In this document: in pieces, positions 1-8,090 of the stretch
Position numbering within the stretch: the first letter of the stretch is position 1
Layout of the letters: each line of letters opens with the position of its first letter
Source of the DNA: Halogranum gelatinilyticum
GTDB lineage: Archaea > Halobacteriota > Halobacteria > Halobacteriales > Haloferacaceae
Assembly (NCBI RefSeq): GCF_900103715.1
Contig: NZ_FNHL01000007.1
Location: 47,340-111,339, forward strand
Direction: 5' to 3'
DNA length: 64,000 nucleotides
The notes under the pieces: model-generated
Seen by the model: the letters and a program-made list of their open reading frames with translations, nothing else
Database searches by the model: none
What the model was told of the DNA's origin: nothing
Translations under genes and position numbers: made by a program

Positions 1-188
1 ACTCGATGGCGCAGCTGTCGATGGCGTGGCTGCTGCACAAGGACGTCGTCACGACGCCGATTCTCGGCACGTCGAGCGTCGAGCATCTCGAATCCGCCGT
101 CGAGGCGTTCGACATCGACCTCTCGGACAGCGAGTTGGCGTATCTCGAAGAGCCGTACGAGCCGGTTCGCGTCTCGGGCCACGAGTAA
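1..188 (+). CDS. Aldo/keto reductase, C-terminal part
   Basis: Only the last ~60 residues are inside the window; the gene begins to the left. The reading frame contains the family-typical C-terminal stretch with W-L-L, a PILGTSS-like NADP-binding segment and the ESAVEAFDIDLSDSEL helix pattern, which in aldo/keto reductases binds the adenosine phosphate and packs the last helix. The family reduces aldehydes and ketones with NADPH in the cytoplasm; the substrate cannot be told from this end. It stops 75 bases before the ptsI start. Confidence 0.8.
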   Translation, partial: SMAQLSMAWLLHKDVVTTPILGTSSVEHLESAVEAFDIDLSDSELAYLEEPYEPVRVSGHE

Positions 189-262
189 GCCGCCCCGTCC
201 GGCGAACGATTAACGGTGTCAACGGCCCTCATGGGCATTATGAGAGGAATGAGAGGAGTACG

Positions 263-2011
263 ATGACCGAACGGACACTACGGGGGACGGGCGCGACACC
301 CCGCGCCGGTGTCGGGACCGTCGTCTGGTACCGGCCGGACGCGAGCCTCGAACTCGACGACCCCGAGACGGTCCCCGAGAGCGAGCGTGCGGCCGAACGC
401 GAGCGGTTCGCGGCCGCCCGTGACACCGCGCGAGAAGAACTCGAAGTCGAGCGCGACCGCACGGCCGAGCGCGTCGGAGAGGAGGAGGCCGCGGTCTTCA
501 GCGCGCACATCCAGTTCCTCGACGACCCGCAGATCGACGACGGCGTCGCCGACGCGCTCGGCGACGGTCTCCCGGCCGAGCACGCCGTCCGCGAGGCCTT
601 CGCTGGACCCATCGAGCAGTTCGAGGGGATGGAGGGCCGGATGGCCGAGCGCGCCGACGACCTCCGCGACGTGCGGGACCGCCTGCTCCGACTGCTCACT
701 GGGAGCGAACGCGTGAACCTCGCCGAACTGCCGGAGGGGTCCGTCGTCCTCGCCGAGCGGCTGACGCCGAGCGACACCGCCCAACTCGACCCCGAGCGCG
801 TGGCCGGCTTCGCCACCGTCACCGGCGGCCGGACGTCCCATGCCGCTATCTTCGCGCGGTCGCTCGCACTCCCGGCCGTCGTCGGCGTCGGTCCCGACCT
901 GGAGACCGTCGAGGAGGGCGCGCGGGTCGTCGTCGACGGCGACACGGGCGATGTCGTCGTCGACCCGAGCGACGAGCGGGTCGCGGCCGTCGAGACCGGC
1001 TCGGGGGTGGAAGTGACTCGCGAGCGCGTCGCGACGGCCGACGGCAGAGAGATCGAGGTCGCCGCCAACGTCGGCCGGTCGGCGGAGTTGCCGGGTGCAG
1101 TCGAGCAGGGAGCCGACGGTATCGGTCTCTACCGCACGGAGTTCCTCTTTCTCGACCGCGAGACCCCACCAGACGAGGACGAGCAGTACGAGACGTACGT
1201 CGACGCCCTGGAGGCGTTCCCGGACGGCCGCGTCGTCGTCCGGACGCTCGACATCGGCGGCGACAAGCAGATCCCGTATCTCGACCTGCCCGAGGAGGAG
1301 AACCCCTTCCTCGGCGAGCGCGGGATTCGGCGGTCGCTCGGCCCCGACGCCGACCTGTTCGAGACACAGTTGCGGGCACTCCTGCGGGCCGGTGCCGACG
1401 CCGGAGAGGAGCGACGCTCCGCAAGCGGCCGGACGCAATCAGGTGACGACGGCGGCAGCCGGTTGAGCGTCATGTTCCCGCTCGTCTCGACGGTCGACGA
1501 GTTGGACGCCGCACTCACCCGCGTCGAAGAGGTCGCCGCCGACCTGGAGGCCGAGGGCGTCGCCCACGCCATCCCCGAACTCGGCGTGATGGTCGAGACG
1601 CCGGGGTCGGTCTTCATGGCGCGGGAGTTCGCCGCCCGCGTCGACTTCCTCAGTATCGGGACGAACGACCTCGCGCAGTACGTCATGGCGGCCGCCCGCG
1701 AGAACGAACACGTCGCACACCTCCACGACCCGCTGCATCCACCCGTGCTTCGCGCCATCGACCGCACCGTCGACGCCGCCCACGCCAACGACGCCTGGGT
1801 CGGGATGTGCGGCGAGATGGCGGGCGACCCCGACCTGACCGAACTGCTCGTCGGCCTCGGTCTCGACGAACTGAGCATGAGTGCCGTCACGGTCCCCGAG
1901 GTGAAGGCGAACGTCGCGGCGACCGACGGCGACGACGCCAGCGACGTCGCCGACCGCGTGCTGACCGCGGAGACGCGGGCCGACGTGGTCGACCTCCTCG
2001 GCGTCGAGTAG
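263..2011 (+). CDS. ptsI: Phosphoenolpyruvate-protein phosphotransferase (PTS enzyme I)
   Basis: A 582-residue enzyme I, the usual length. It takes phosphate from PEP and passes it to HPr in the cytoplasm to start PTS sugar or dihydroxyacetone phosphorylation. The phospho-histidine motif GGRTSHAAI puts the active His near residue 193; the PEP-binding barrel carries DIGGDKQIPY, the FLSIGTNDLAQY signature near residue 462 and GMCGEMAGD with the catalytic Cys near 515. The ATG at 263 follows a GAGG-type sequence (gagaggagta) and matches the normal N-terminus (GTGATPRAGVG); a longer open frame upstream reads into the previous gene and lacks sense. HPr and EII genes are not visible here. About residues 393-407 there is a short extra SASGRTQSGDDGG-type insertion in the barrel. 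Confidence 0.95.
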   Translation: MTERTLRGTGATPRAGVGTVVWYRPDASLELDDPETVPESERAAERERFAAARDTAREELEVERDRTAERVGEEEAAVFSAHIQFLDDPQIDDGVADALGDGLPAEHAVREAFAGPIEQFEGMEGRMAERADDLRDVRDRLLRLLTGSERVNLAELPEGSVVLAERLTPSDTAQLDPERVAGFATVTGGRTSHAAIFARSLALPAVVGVGPDLETVEEGARVVVDGDTGDVVVDPSDERVAAVETGSGVEVTRERVATADGREIEVAANVGRSAELPGAVEQGADGIGLYRTEFLFLDRETPPDEDEQYETYVDALEAFPDGRVVVRTLDIGGDKQIPYLDLPEEENPFLGERGIRRSLGPDADLFETQLRALLRAGADAGEERRSASGRTQSGDDGGSRLSVMFPLVSTVDELDAALTRVEEVAADLEAEGVAHAIPELGVMVETPGSVFMAREFAARVDFLSIGTNDLAQYVMAAARENEHVAHLHDPLHPPVLRAIDRTVDAAHANDAWVGMCGEMAGDPDLTELLVGLGLDELSMSAVTVPEVKANVAATDGDDASDVADRVLTAETRADVVDLLGVE

Positions 2012-2104
2012 CCGCGCTGTCGCGGCCGTCGCCGCGACTCGGCTCCTCGAAGACGCCCGACCGCGTCACATACATACGCCCACGGGGGCTATCTGAAGGC
2101 GACA

Positions 2105-2647
2105 ATGACGACTGAGACTGCGACGCTCGGCGGCGGCTGTTTCTGGTGTACCGAGGCGGCGTTCAAGGAGCTGGAGGGCGTCCACGGGGTCACCTCCGGC
2201 TACGCGGGGGGCCACGTCGACAACCCCAGCTACAAGGCCGTCTGCCGCGAGGAGACGGGCCACGCCGAGGTGACCCGCGTCGAGTACGACCCCGACGTCA
2301 TCGCCTACGAGGACCTCCTGGCCGTCTTCTTCACGGTCCACGACCCGACGACGCTCAACCGACAGGGCCCGGACGTCGGCAGCCAGTATCGCTCCATCAT
2401 CCTCTACGAGAGCGACGACCAGCGTCGCATCGCCGAGGAGTACATCGCCGGGCTGGAGGCGGAGAACGTCTACGACGACGACATCGTGACCGAGGTCGAG
2501 GCGTTAGAGACGTTCTGGGAGGCAGAGGCGTACCACCAGGACTACTACGAGAAGAACCCCGGCGACGCCTACTGTCAGTTTAACGCCGACCCGAAGATCC
2601 GGAAAGTGAGAGAGAAGTTCGGCGACAAGGTGAAACAGGAGGCGTAG
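2105..2647 (+). CDS. msrA: Peptide methionine (S)-S-oxide reductase
   Basis: A 180-residue MsrA that reduces methionine-S-sulfoxide in proteins and free form. The N-terminal GGGCFWC motif carries the catalytic Cys at residue 12; the GYAGG, HAEVTRVEYDP and FFTVHDPTTLNRQGPDVG blocks are family hallmarks. It is a stand-alone domain without MsrB fusion. A TATA-like cataca lies about 30 bases before the ATG, suggesting a leaderless transcript separate from ptsI. Cytoplasmic oxidative-damage repair. Confidence 0.95.
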   Translation: MTTETATLGGGCFWCTEAAFKELEGVHGVTSGYAGGHVDNPSYKAVCREETGHAEVTRVEYDPDVIAYEDLLAVFFTVHDPTTLNRQGPDVGSQYRSIILYESDDQRRIAEEYIAGLEAENVYDDDIVTEVEALETFWEAEAYHQDYYEKNPGDAYCQFNADPKIRKVREKFGDKVKQEA

Positions 2648-2753
2648 AACGCCGCTCGGCCCCTCTCGAAGCTCGCTGTGCCGTCTCAGGGGCCACGAAA
2701 GCGGCCTCTCCGAGACTCAAGACTGATAAGACTCGCTGCCAGTAGTCTGAGCT

Positions 2754-3212
2754 ATGGACCAACGGAAAGAGAAGCGAACGTGGCTCGCGGTGGTGCTCGC
2801 GATCCCCGTTGTCGGCTTCGGCCATCTCTATCTCCGCCGCTGGCTGCGAGCGGTCGGCTGGATACTGCTGACGTTCGGCGCGTCGATGTTCGTCCCGCCG
2901 GAGCAGCTCGAAGCGTTGTCGGCCTGGCAGCAGGCACTGTTCACGACCGGGAGCGTCTCGGGCGTCACGGCCCCGGAGTTCAGCGCGCTCGCGCCGGTCC
3001 TCGCCGTCGCACTCATGAGTATCGCCGACGCGTACATGGTCGCGCGCCGCCACAACGCGCAGGTTCGGATGCAGGCGGCGACGATGGCCGCTATGGACGG
3101 CGACGTCGCCGACGCCGACGTCGTCACCTGTCCGGCCTGTGGCCGCGAGGTCGAGGCCGACCTGGACTTCTGTCACTGGTGTACGACGGAGTTCGAGCGG
3201 CCGCAGGACTAG
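2754..3212 (+). CDS. Membrane protein with C-terminal zinc ribbon
   Basis: 152 residues. Two or three hydrophobic segments follow a short charged N-terminus (W-L-A-V-V-L-A-I-P; RAVGWILLTFGAS; FSALAPVLAVAL), and the tail has a zinc ribbon of the CPACG...CHWC pattern. Similar haloarchaeal proteins are uncharacterised; a scaffold or sensor that places a zinc ribbon at the cytoplasmic face is an inference only. Its stop codon overlaps the stop of the opposite-strand mini gene at 3209-3331. A TATA-like ctgataag precedes the start by about 30 bases. Confidence 0.7.
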   Translation: MDQRKEKRTWLAVVLAIPVVGFGHLYLRRWLRAVGWILLTFGASMFVPPEQLEALSAWQQALFTTGSVSGVTAPEFSALAPVLAVALMSIADAYMVARRHNAQVRMQAATMAAMDGDVADADVVTCPACGREVEADLDFCHWCTTEFERPQD

Positions 3213-3331
3213 GGCAGGTGCACCATCCCGGTGGCAAGGAAGAACAGCGACACCACGACGAGGAGGCCGAGGATGAGCGCGAGCAAGTACTCGAAGGCAC
3301 CCTCGGGCGTCCGACTCGATGGGAAATGCAT
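3209..3331 (-). CDS. 40-residue single-span membrane protein
   Basis: Found by reading the minus strand. It begins MHFPSSRTPEGAFEYLLA and continues with one clean membrane span (about residues 15-34, ALILGLLVVVSLFFLATG) before the stop. The composition, a single hydrophobic span after a soluble N-terminus and an in-frame tail, is protein-like, and small proteins of this shape are common in haloarchaea. The convergent stop codons with the upstream gene overlap by three bases. Function unknown. Confidence 0.55.
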   Translation of the reverse strand: MHFPSSRTPEGAFEYLLALILGLLVVVSLFFLATGMVHLP

Positions 3332-3425
3332 ACTTGAACTACGCTAGCATGGACCATAGCTTCGCGCCTACGACAAAGTGGCCGTCGGACACAAATACAT
3401 AGCCCCCCAGTCGTACAGGTCTCGT

Positions 3426-3851
3426 ATGGACAAACTCGCCGACGTCAGTGCCGACGCACTGCGAACTGCCCTCGGTGACGTCGAGAGCGCGAAGGCGGCG
3501 AAACGGCTGATGGTCGCGCTCGACTACAAGGACGACGTCTCCGTCGACGTCCTCACCGAGCGGTACGGAATCCCGCGCTCGACGCTCTACTACTGGCTCG
3601 ACCGGTTCGAGGAACGCTCTATCGCGGACGCTATCGAGGACGAGCCGCGTCCCGGTCGGCCGCCGCGGCTCACCGAGGCGGCCCGCGAGACGCTCCGTTC
3701 GGACCTCGCCGACGACCCGGCGGCCCACGGCTACGACGCCGACGAGTGGACGCCGGAACTCGTCCAGACGCACGTCGAACGCGAGTACGGCGTCTCCTAC
3801 TCGACGGGTCACGTCCGCCGACTGCTGCGCGAGTTCGAACTGGCCGCGTAG
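3426..3851 (+). CDS. Helix-turn-helix protein, IS630-transposase N-terminal type
   Basis: 141 residues with two predicted DNA-binding units: an HTH around YGIPRSTLYYWLDRFEERS and a winged-helix-like part with GRPPRLTEAARETL and WTPELVQTHVEREYGVSYSTGHVRRLL. This is the Tc1/IS630 transposase N-terminal architecture without the DDE catalytic domain, a form seen as stand-alone genes in haloarchaea. A TATA-like aatacata about 30 bases before the ATG supports leaderless expression from 3426. It may be a domesticated DNA-binding protein; no transposase remnant is visible next to it. Confidence 0.75.
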   Translation: MDKLADVSADALRTALGDVESAKAAKRLMVALDYKDDVSVDVLTERYGIPRSTLYYWLDRFEERSIADAIEDEPRPGRPPRLTEAARETLRSDLADDPAAHGYDADEWTPELVQTHVEREYGVSYSTGHVRRLLREFELAA

Positions 3852-3860
3852 CCGGACGCG

Positions 3861-4061
3861 CTACTGGACGGCCAACTCCGAGCCGCACTCCTCGCAGGTC
3901 GTCGCTTCGAGCGCCAGCCGCGCCGAGTAGGGTCGGCTGAGGCTGATGCGACGCGGATAGCTGATACAGTCGTCGTTCGGGCAGACGAGTTCCGCGTCGC
4001 CCTGCAGACGCTCGATGTACTCGACGGCCGAGAGGTCGGTCAGGGGGGTACCGGCTGACAT
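3861..4061 (-). CDS. Small zinc-ribbon-like protein
   Basis: 66 residues. Two CxxC-type pairs (CPNDDC and CEEC) separated by about 35 residues could bind one zinc ion. The N-terminus is a short helix ending in a YIERLQGD segment. The start MSAG is the only ATG that gives a protein-like N-terminus; the open frame upstream runs antisense through the next gene. Convergent with the HTH gene. Function unknown. Confidence 0.6.
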   Translation of the reverse strand: MSAGTPLTDLSAVEYIERLQGDAELVCPNDDCISYPRRISLSRPYSARLALEATTCEECGSELAVQ

Positions 4062-4172
4062 CACATCCCTTTCGAGTTCACTGAAGTAATTAGTTCTGTA
4101 ACTCGGAATCCAGTACTCTTTCGGCCTGCCGCGAGCCACGGCTTTAGGAGCGTCCGTCGCGTGCTCCCGCCA

Positions 4173-4928
4173 ATGGAAGTCGCGATTCTCACCGTCGGCG
4201 ACGAGATTCTCGCCGGTGACACCGAGAACACGAACGCCTCGTGGGTCGCCCGACAGGTGACCGCTCGCGGGGCCACGGTGGCCCGCATCCTGACCGTCCC
4301 GGACGACGCCGCGCTCATCACGGAGACGGTCCGCGAATGGCACGACGCCTTCGACGCCGTCGTCGTCATGGGCGGACTCGGGGGGACGCACGACGACGTG
4401 ACGATGGCCGCCGTCGCCGACGCCTTCGACCGCGAGCTGGTCGTCGAGGACGCGGTCGCCGCCGACGTCGAGGCGACCGCCCGCGCCTACCGCGAGAACA
4501 ACCCCGAGCAGTTCGAGACCTACGAGGACGACCTCCACATCGACGTCGAGGCGTGGGCGTCGACGCCCGAGGGAGCCGAACCGCTGCTCAACGAGGTCGG
4601 TCTCTCGCCGGGCTGTGTCGTCGAGTCGGTCTACGTCTTCCCCGGCCCGCCCGCGGAGCTGAAGGCGATGTTCGAGACGGTTGCCGACCGCTTCGGGGGC
4701 GACCTCGTCAGTCAGACCTTCTACACGCCCGCGCCGGAGGGTGCGATGGGCGAGGTGTTCGCAGGGCTGCACGACCGCTTCGACGTTGTCGTCGGCAGCT
4801 ACGCCGCCCGCGGGTCGACGCCGAACCGCGTGAAGCTCAACGCCCGCGACGAGGCGACGCTCGCCGACGCCGTCGCGTGGCTCCGCGACAACGCCGACGT
4901 CGCCGACGACCCCGACGCTCTCCAGTAA
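4173..4928 (+). CDS. CinA/MoaB-type molybdopterin-binding domain protein
   Basis: 251 residues made of a single competence-damage-inducible protein A (COG1058) domain. Visible hallmarks are the first strand VAILTVGDEILAGDTENTN, the MGGLGGTHDD nucleotide/cofactor loop and an SPGC...FPGPP segment. The nicotinamide-nucleotide amidase domain of full CinA is absent, as is usual in archaea. The ATG at 4173 gives the standard N-terminus and lies 30 bases after a ctttagg TATA-like box; a GTG at 4161 is the alternative. The precise substrate is not established for the archaeal form. Confidence 0.85.
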   Translation: MEVAILTVGDEILAGDTENTNASWVARQVTARGATVARILTVPDDAALITETVREWHDAFDAVVVMGGLGGTHDDVTMAAVADAFDRELVVEDAVAADVEATARAYRENNPEQFETYEDDLHIDVEAWASTPEGAEPLLNEVGLSPGCVVESVYVFPGPPAELKAMFETVADRFGGDLVSQTFYTPAPEGAMGEVFAGLHDRFDVVVGSYAARGSTPNRVKLNARDEATLADAVAWLRDNADVADDPDALQ

Positions 4929-5011
4929 CGCCGCCAATTCTCGGCTCCTGCAGCAACGCCCGCCGCCAACGGGTCCAAGAGGCTCCAGGCCCTATCTCCC
5001 CCGTGTCACCA

Positions 5012-5989
5012 ATGTCAGCACCGTGGACTGTCGAGCGGATGCCGGACTGTTCGGAGAAGACCGTCGTCGTCACGGGTGCCAACAGCGGCCTCGGCTTCGA
5101 GGTCACCCGTGCGTTCGCGAAGAAGGGGGCGACCGTCGTCCTCGCCTGTCGGAGCACGGAGCGCGGCGAGGACGCCGCCCAACGGGTCCGCGACGAGGTG
5201 CCCGACGCCGACCTCGACGTGCGGCATCTCGATCTCGCGAACCTCGACTCGGTTCGCTCCTTCGCCGAGGGCTTCCTCGCCGACTACGACAATCTGGACA
5301 TCCTCTGTAACAACGCCGGGGTGATGGCGACGCCGTACCGGACGACCGAGGACGGATTCGAACTCCAGTTCGGCGTCAACCATCTCGGTCACTTCGCGCT
5401 CACGGGTCACCTTCTGCCCCAGCTGGCCGAAACAGCCGCCGAGTCCGGGAGCGAGACGCGCGTCGTCACCACCTCCAGCGGTGCCCACCGCATGGGAGAG
5501 ATCGACTTCGACGACCTACACCACCAGCGGTCCTACGGCAAGTGGGAGGCCTACGGCCAGTCGAAGCTCGCGAACCTGCTGTTCGCGTACGAGCTGGACC
5601 GTCGCCTCGCCGTCGCCGACGTCGACGTGACGAGTGCCGCCGCCCATCCGGGCTACGCCGCGACCAACCTCCAGCTTCGCGGTCCGGAGATGGAAGGGGC
5701 TGACCTGCGCGAGCGGCTGATGGGGCTGGCGAACAACGTCGTCGCCCAGTCCGCCGAGATGGGCGCGCTACCCATCCTCTACGCGGCGACCGCCGACGAC
5801 GTGCGCGGCGGCGACTACATCGGCCCGGACGGGCTGGCCGAGATGCGTGGCTATCCGACCAAAGTGCAGTCGACAGACACGTCGTACGATATGCAGCTCG
5901 CAGACGAGCTGTGGGCCGTCTCGGAGGATCTCACCGACGTCAGCTACGACTTCGACGCGCTCGCCGGGGCGGCCCAGCCGGCCGACTGA
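5012..5989 (+). CDS. Short-chain dehydrogenase/reductase (retinol-dehydrogenase-like)
   Basis: 325 residues. Rossmann cofactor motif TGANSGLG (about residues 21-28), the NNAGVM motif near residue 100, a catalytic Ser in VVTTSSGAHR and the YGQSK catalytic Tyr/Lys pair. The overall pattern, including the ending region after AAHPGYAATNLQ, matches the WW-domain oxidoreductase/retinol dehydrogenase branch of SDRs. NADP(H)-dependent oxidation or reduction of a hydrophobic alcohol or ketone is expected; the substrate is unknown. It starts at the ATG preceded by a gap of 83 bases from the CinA-like gene. Confidence 0.88.
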   Translation: MSAPWTVERMPDCSEKTVVVTGANSGLGFEVTRAFAKKGATVVLACRSTERGEDAAQRVRDEVPDADLDVRHLDLANLDSVRSFAEGFLADYDNLDILCNNAGVMATPYRTTEDGFELQFGVNHLGHFALTGHLLPQLAETAAESGSETRVVTTSSGAHRMGEIDFDDLHHQRSYGKWEAYGQSKLANLLFAYELDRRLAVADVDVTSAAAHPGYAATNLQLRGPEMEGADLRERLMGLANNVVAQSAEMGALPILYAATADDVRGGDYIGPDGLAEMRGYPTKVQSTDTSYDMQLADELWAVSEDLTDVSYDFDALAGAAQPAD

Positions 5990-6045
5990 CGCAGGGGACA
6001 AACACCGACTATTTCCCGTTCGACTCCCTCCTTCCGCCAGATTCG

Positions 6046-6789
6046 ATGGCCCCCGACTCCGCCCCCGACTTCGACGCCGACATCACTTCGACCGACTCCG
6101 TCGCCGAGCACCGCGAGGAACTGCTCGCGGCGGTGAACGAACACGCCGGTCGCATCGCCCGCGAACTTGCCTTGCTCCAAGGTGGCGACTACGGTTCGAC
6201 CACGTTCAACACCGACCGCGGCGAGTGGACCGTGAAGTACGAGGCGGGCGCGTTGCAGTATCTCCGCTTTTCGGGGAAGGCTGGCGGCGACATCTACGTC
6301 GTCTCGACGCAGCGACCGCCCGAGCCGAAAGACCTCGTCACCGCGATGAAAGACTACGACGCCTTCGTCGAGTCCTACAACGAGCACGTGGCGTCGCTGG
6401 ACGGCGTCCTCGACGACGTCACGACCGACTTCCCCGACGTGGTCTCCACCGAGACCGTCGTCGTCGAACGCGACCGTATCGTCGGCGCGATCCGCGAGAC
6501 GGCGAACGACATCGCCGGACAGCTCCACCGGTTCGAGGGTGACTCCTACGGTACCTTCGCCCGTCGCGTCGGCGGGAAACGCTGGGAGCTGAAGTGGGAG
6601 GACGGCGTCGCCTCGTATCTCCGCGTCGGCGGCGAGGGTGGCATCTACCTCGTCTCGCAGTACTCCCCGCCCTCTGCCCGCGACGTGCGGACCCTCGCCG
6701 ACGGCTTCGTCGGCTTCGTCGAGGCCTACAACGAGTTCGTCGACGAACTGGAGTCGGATCTCTCGCAGGTCACGTTCGGCGACAACTGA
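6046..6789 (+). CDS. Internally duplicated haloarchaeal protein of unknown function
   Basis: 247 residues built of two similar units (about 25-130 and 140-245). Each unit runs: helix with AxxIARELALLQ / TANDIAGQLHRFE, then a G-D-(S)YG-T-F beta turn, a W(T/E)(V/L)K(Y/W)E strand, a YLR(F/V)(S/G)G strand, (I)Y(V/L)VS(T/Q), and a closing helix with F-V-E-(S/A)-YNE. The pseudo-symmetry suggests a domain that binds a two-fold or repetitive ligand, but no catalytic residues stand out. No signal peptide. I do not recognise a named family. Confidence 0.75.
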   Translation: MAPDSAPDFDADITSTDSVAEHREELLAAVNEHAGRIARELALLQGGDYGSTTFNTDRGEWTVKYEAGALQYLRFSGKAGGDIYVVSTQRPPEPKDLVTAMKDYDAFVESYNEHVASLDGVLDDVTTDFPDVVSTETVVVERDRIVGAIRETANDIAGQLHRFEGDSYGTFARRVGGKRWELKWEDGVASYLRVGGEGGIYLVSQYSPPSARDVRTLADGFVGFVEAYNEFVDELESDLSQVTFGDN

Positions 6790-6830
6790 GAGCGCGACGC
6801 GACGACGCGGACCATGGAGGCGACGCGAGG

Positions 6831-6895
6831 CGGGTCAAAGTGGGTCGAAGTGGGTGAAGCGAGTCAAGCGGGTCAAAACGAGTCGAGTCAGAGCG
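6831..6895 (+). repeat. Degenerate 9-base repeat tract
   Basis: About seven imperfect copies of a 9-base unit close to (g/a)gcgggtca/agtgggtga follow one another without a real reading frame around them. The same style of degenerate 9-base array flanks the malic enzyme gene at 28975 and 31444. Confidence 0.5.
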
Positions 6896-6970
6896 AGAGA
6901 CCGCCGTCTCACGCCGTCTCCCCCTGAGTTTCGAGACCTATATAGTTCACAGACTGTCCGGCGGACGTAG

Positions 6971-7072
6971 ATTTAAGTAGTCGTAGTCGAACGGTTCAAC
7001 CAACCCCGACGTGTGGTAGACGGTAGCTCATCTGGTGGTCCAGGCGAGTCGGTTCGATTCCGACGTGGGCGG
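6971..7072 (+). other. tRNA-like sequence behind a strong promoter
   Basis: A near-ideal haloarchaeal promoter (atttaagta, 6971-6979) is followed about 25 bases on by a sequence with tRNA features: a TAGCTCA D-arm-like block (7024-7030), a CTGG-tggt-CCAG hairpin (7032-7043) and a perfect T-arm-like stem-loop GTCGG-ttcgatt-CCGAC (7048-7064). There is no anticodon arm of normal length and the 5' and 3' ends do not form a clear acceptor stem, so this is not a normal tRNA. It may be a tRNA relic at an integration site or an unusual small RNA. Confidence 0.35.
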
Positions 7073-7109
7073 TGACCCGACCGGGATTCGGTGCAGCCCC
7101 GTCTCGGGT

Positions 7110-7340
7110 ATGGAGCAACCAACACATGTTCGGCAGCAAGCCCTCAGAAAGCTGGACGACTCCGACGACTTCCCCGTGTGCCCGCTCGGAGGTGCGAGCA
7201 TGAGCACACAGGACGGGAGCGAGTTCGCTGGCGCGCAATGCCCCGACTGTGGCAGCCCGTGCGTCAAGGCGACGCTCCTTCACTTCGGAAACACATGGAA
7301 TCCGACTGAGTGCCGCGACTGTCACTGGACCCGAGACTGA
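7110..7340 (+). CDS. Small zinc-ribbon protein
   Basis: 76 residues from the ATG at 7110 (46 residues if the ATG at 7200 is used). A four-cysteine ribbon CPDCGSPC...CRDCHW ends the protein; the first half is polar. Proteins like this are common in haloarchaeal proviruses and plasmids and near tRNA-linked islands, which fits the tRNA-like sequence just upstream. Function unknown; the start is uncertain. Confidence 0.55.
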   Translation: MEQPTHVRQQALRKLDDSDDFPVCPLGGASMSTQDGSEFAGAQCPDCGSPCVKATLLHFGNTWNPTECRDCHWTRD

Positions 7341-7361
7341 GCGAAGACACCGACTGACCGA

Positions 7362-7367
7362 TTTTTT
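7362..7367 (+). terminator. T6 tract after the zinc-ribbon gene
   Basis: A run of six T residues 22 bases after the stop of the preceding gene, the usual form of haloarchaeal intrinsic termination. Confidence 0.4.
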
Positions 7368-7411
7368 CGCGTCGCCGACACGGAGAGCGTGTCGCTCGGC
7401 GCGACGGCGGG

Positions 7412-8020
7412 TCAAATGAAGTGTGGCTTGAGCCGCCGGAGCGTCCGCTCGATGTGGTCGATACCCTCCGTGATTCGCTCGGCTTCCTCACCCTCGTCGA
7501 ACGGTCCCACGTACACGAACGCGTACACCGCCTCCATGAGCAGGTCTTCGACCGTCGCATCGTCGTGCGCCGTCGCGACCTGCTCGCACTTCTCTCGGAG
7601 ATCGTCGGGAAGCCGGTCGTAGAGGTCCTGAAAGTTGCCGAGGAACCACCGGGTCGTCTCGCGGACGTCCGGGGTCTCGGTGCAGAGATGGTTGGCCACG
7701 GCGAAAGGCTCTCTGCCTGCGAAAAACGAGTGGAGCACTTCGTTTCGCTCGAACCGCGTCTCTCGTTCGAGCAGATCGAGTCCTCGCTGGAGTTTGGGGT
7801 GGAGCGTCACCAGTTTTCTGATCCGTCGATCCGACCGTCCAGGTGCCCGGGTCAGTGCCCGCGCGGCCTCCGAGAAATGCTGGAATACGGCCTCGCGCCG
7901 CTCCTCGGCGTCCAACTGCGATACGTCCTCGTCCTTCGCATGAAGCTGGAGTGCGTCCGCGACGAAACGCAGTTTGACGACACTGATACCCTCCTGTCTG
8001 GGTGCGATAGGACGAGACAT
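7412..8020 (-). CDS. Conserved-looking helical protein of unknown function
   Basis: 202 residues, soluble, almost entirely helical by inspection, with no cysteine pair or known motif. The start MSRPIAPRQ is chosen because the 28 codons upstream in the same frame are not protein-like and a taaacc/tatgtca promoter-like A+T block lies just before it. It is divergent from the putative ribbon-helix-helix gene at 8165, and the shared 144-base intergenic region carries TGGGACC repeats, so the two may be co-regulated. Confidence 0.65.
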   Translation of the reverse strand: MSRPIAPRQEGISVVKLRFVADALQLHAKDEDVSQLDAEERREAVFQHFSEAARALTRAPGRSDRRIRKLVTLHPKLQRGLDLLERETRFERNEVLHSFFAGREPFAVANHLCTETPDVRETTRWFLGNFQDLYDRLPDDLREKCEQVATAHDDATVEDLLMEAVYAFVYVGPFDEGEEAERITEGIDHIERTLRRLKPHFI

Positions 8021-8090
8021 GGTATCAAGATAGAGTAATCGTATGACATACATAAACCTTTGGCCGGTATGGTCACAGAGGGTTTCTCCA

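Noticed and set aside
846..1424. Long minus-strand frames over ptsI, the G8 gene and others
   Set aside because: In GC-rich DNA, antisense frames are open by codon bias; none has a motif or promoter.
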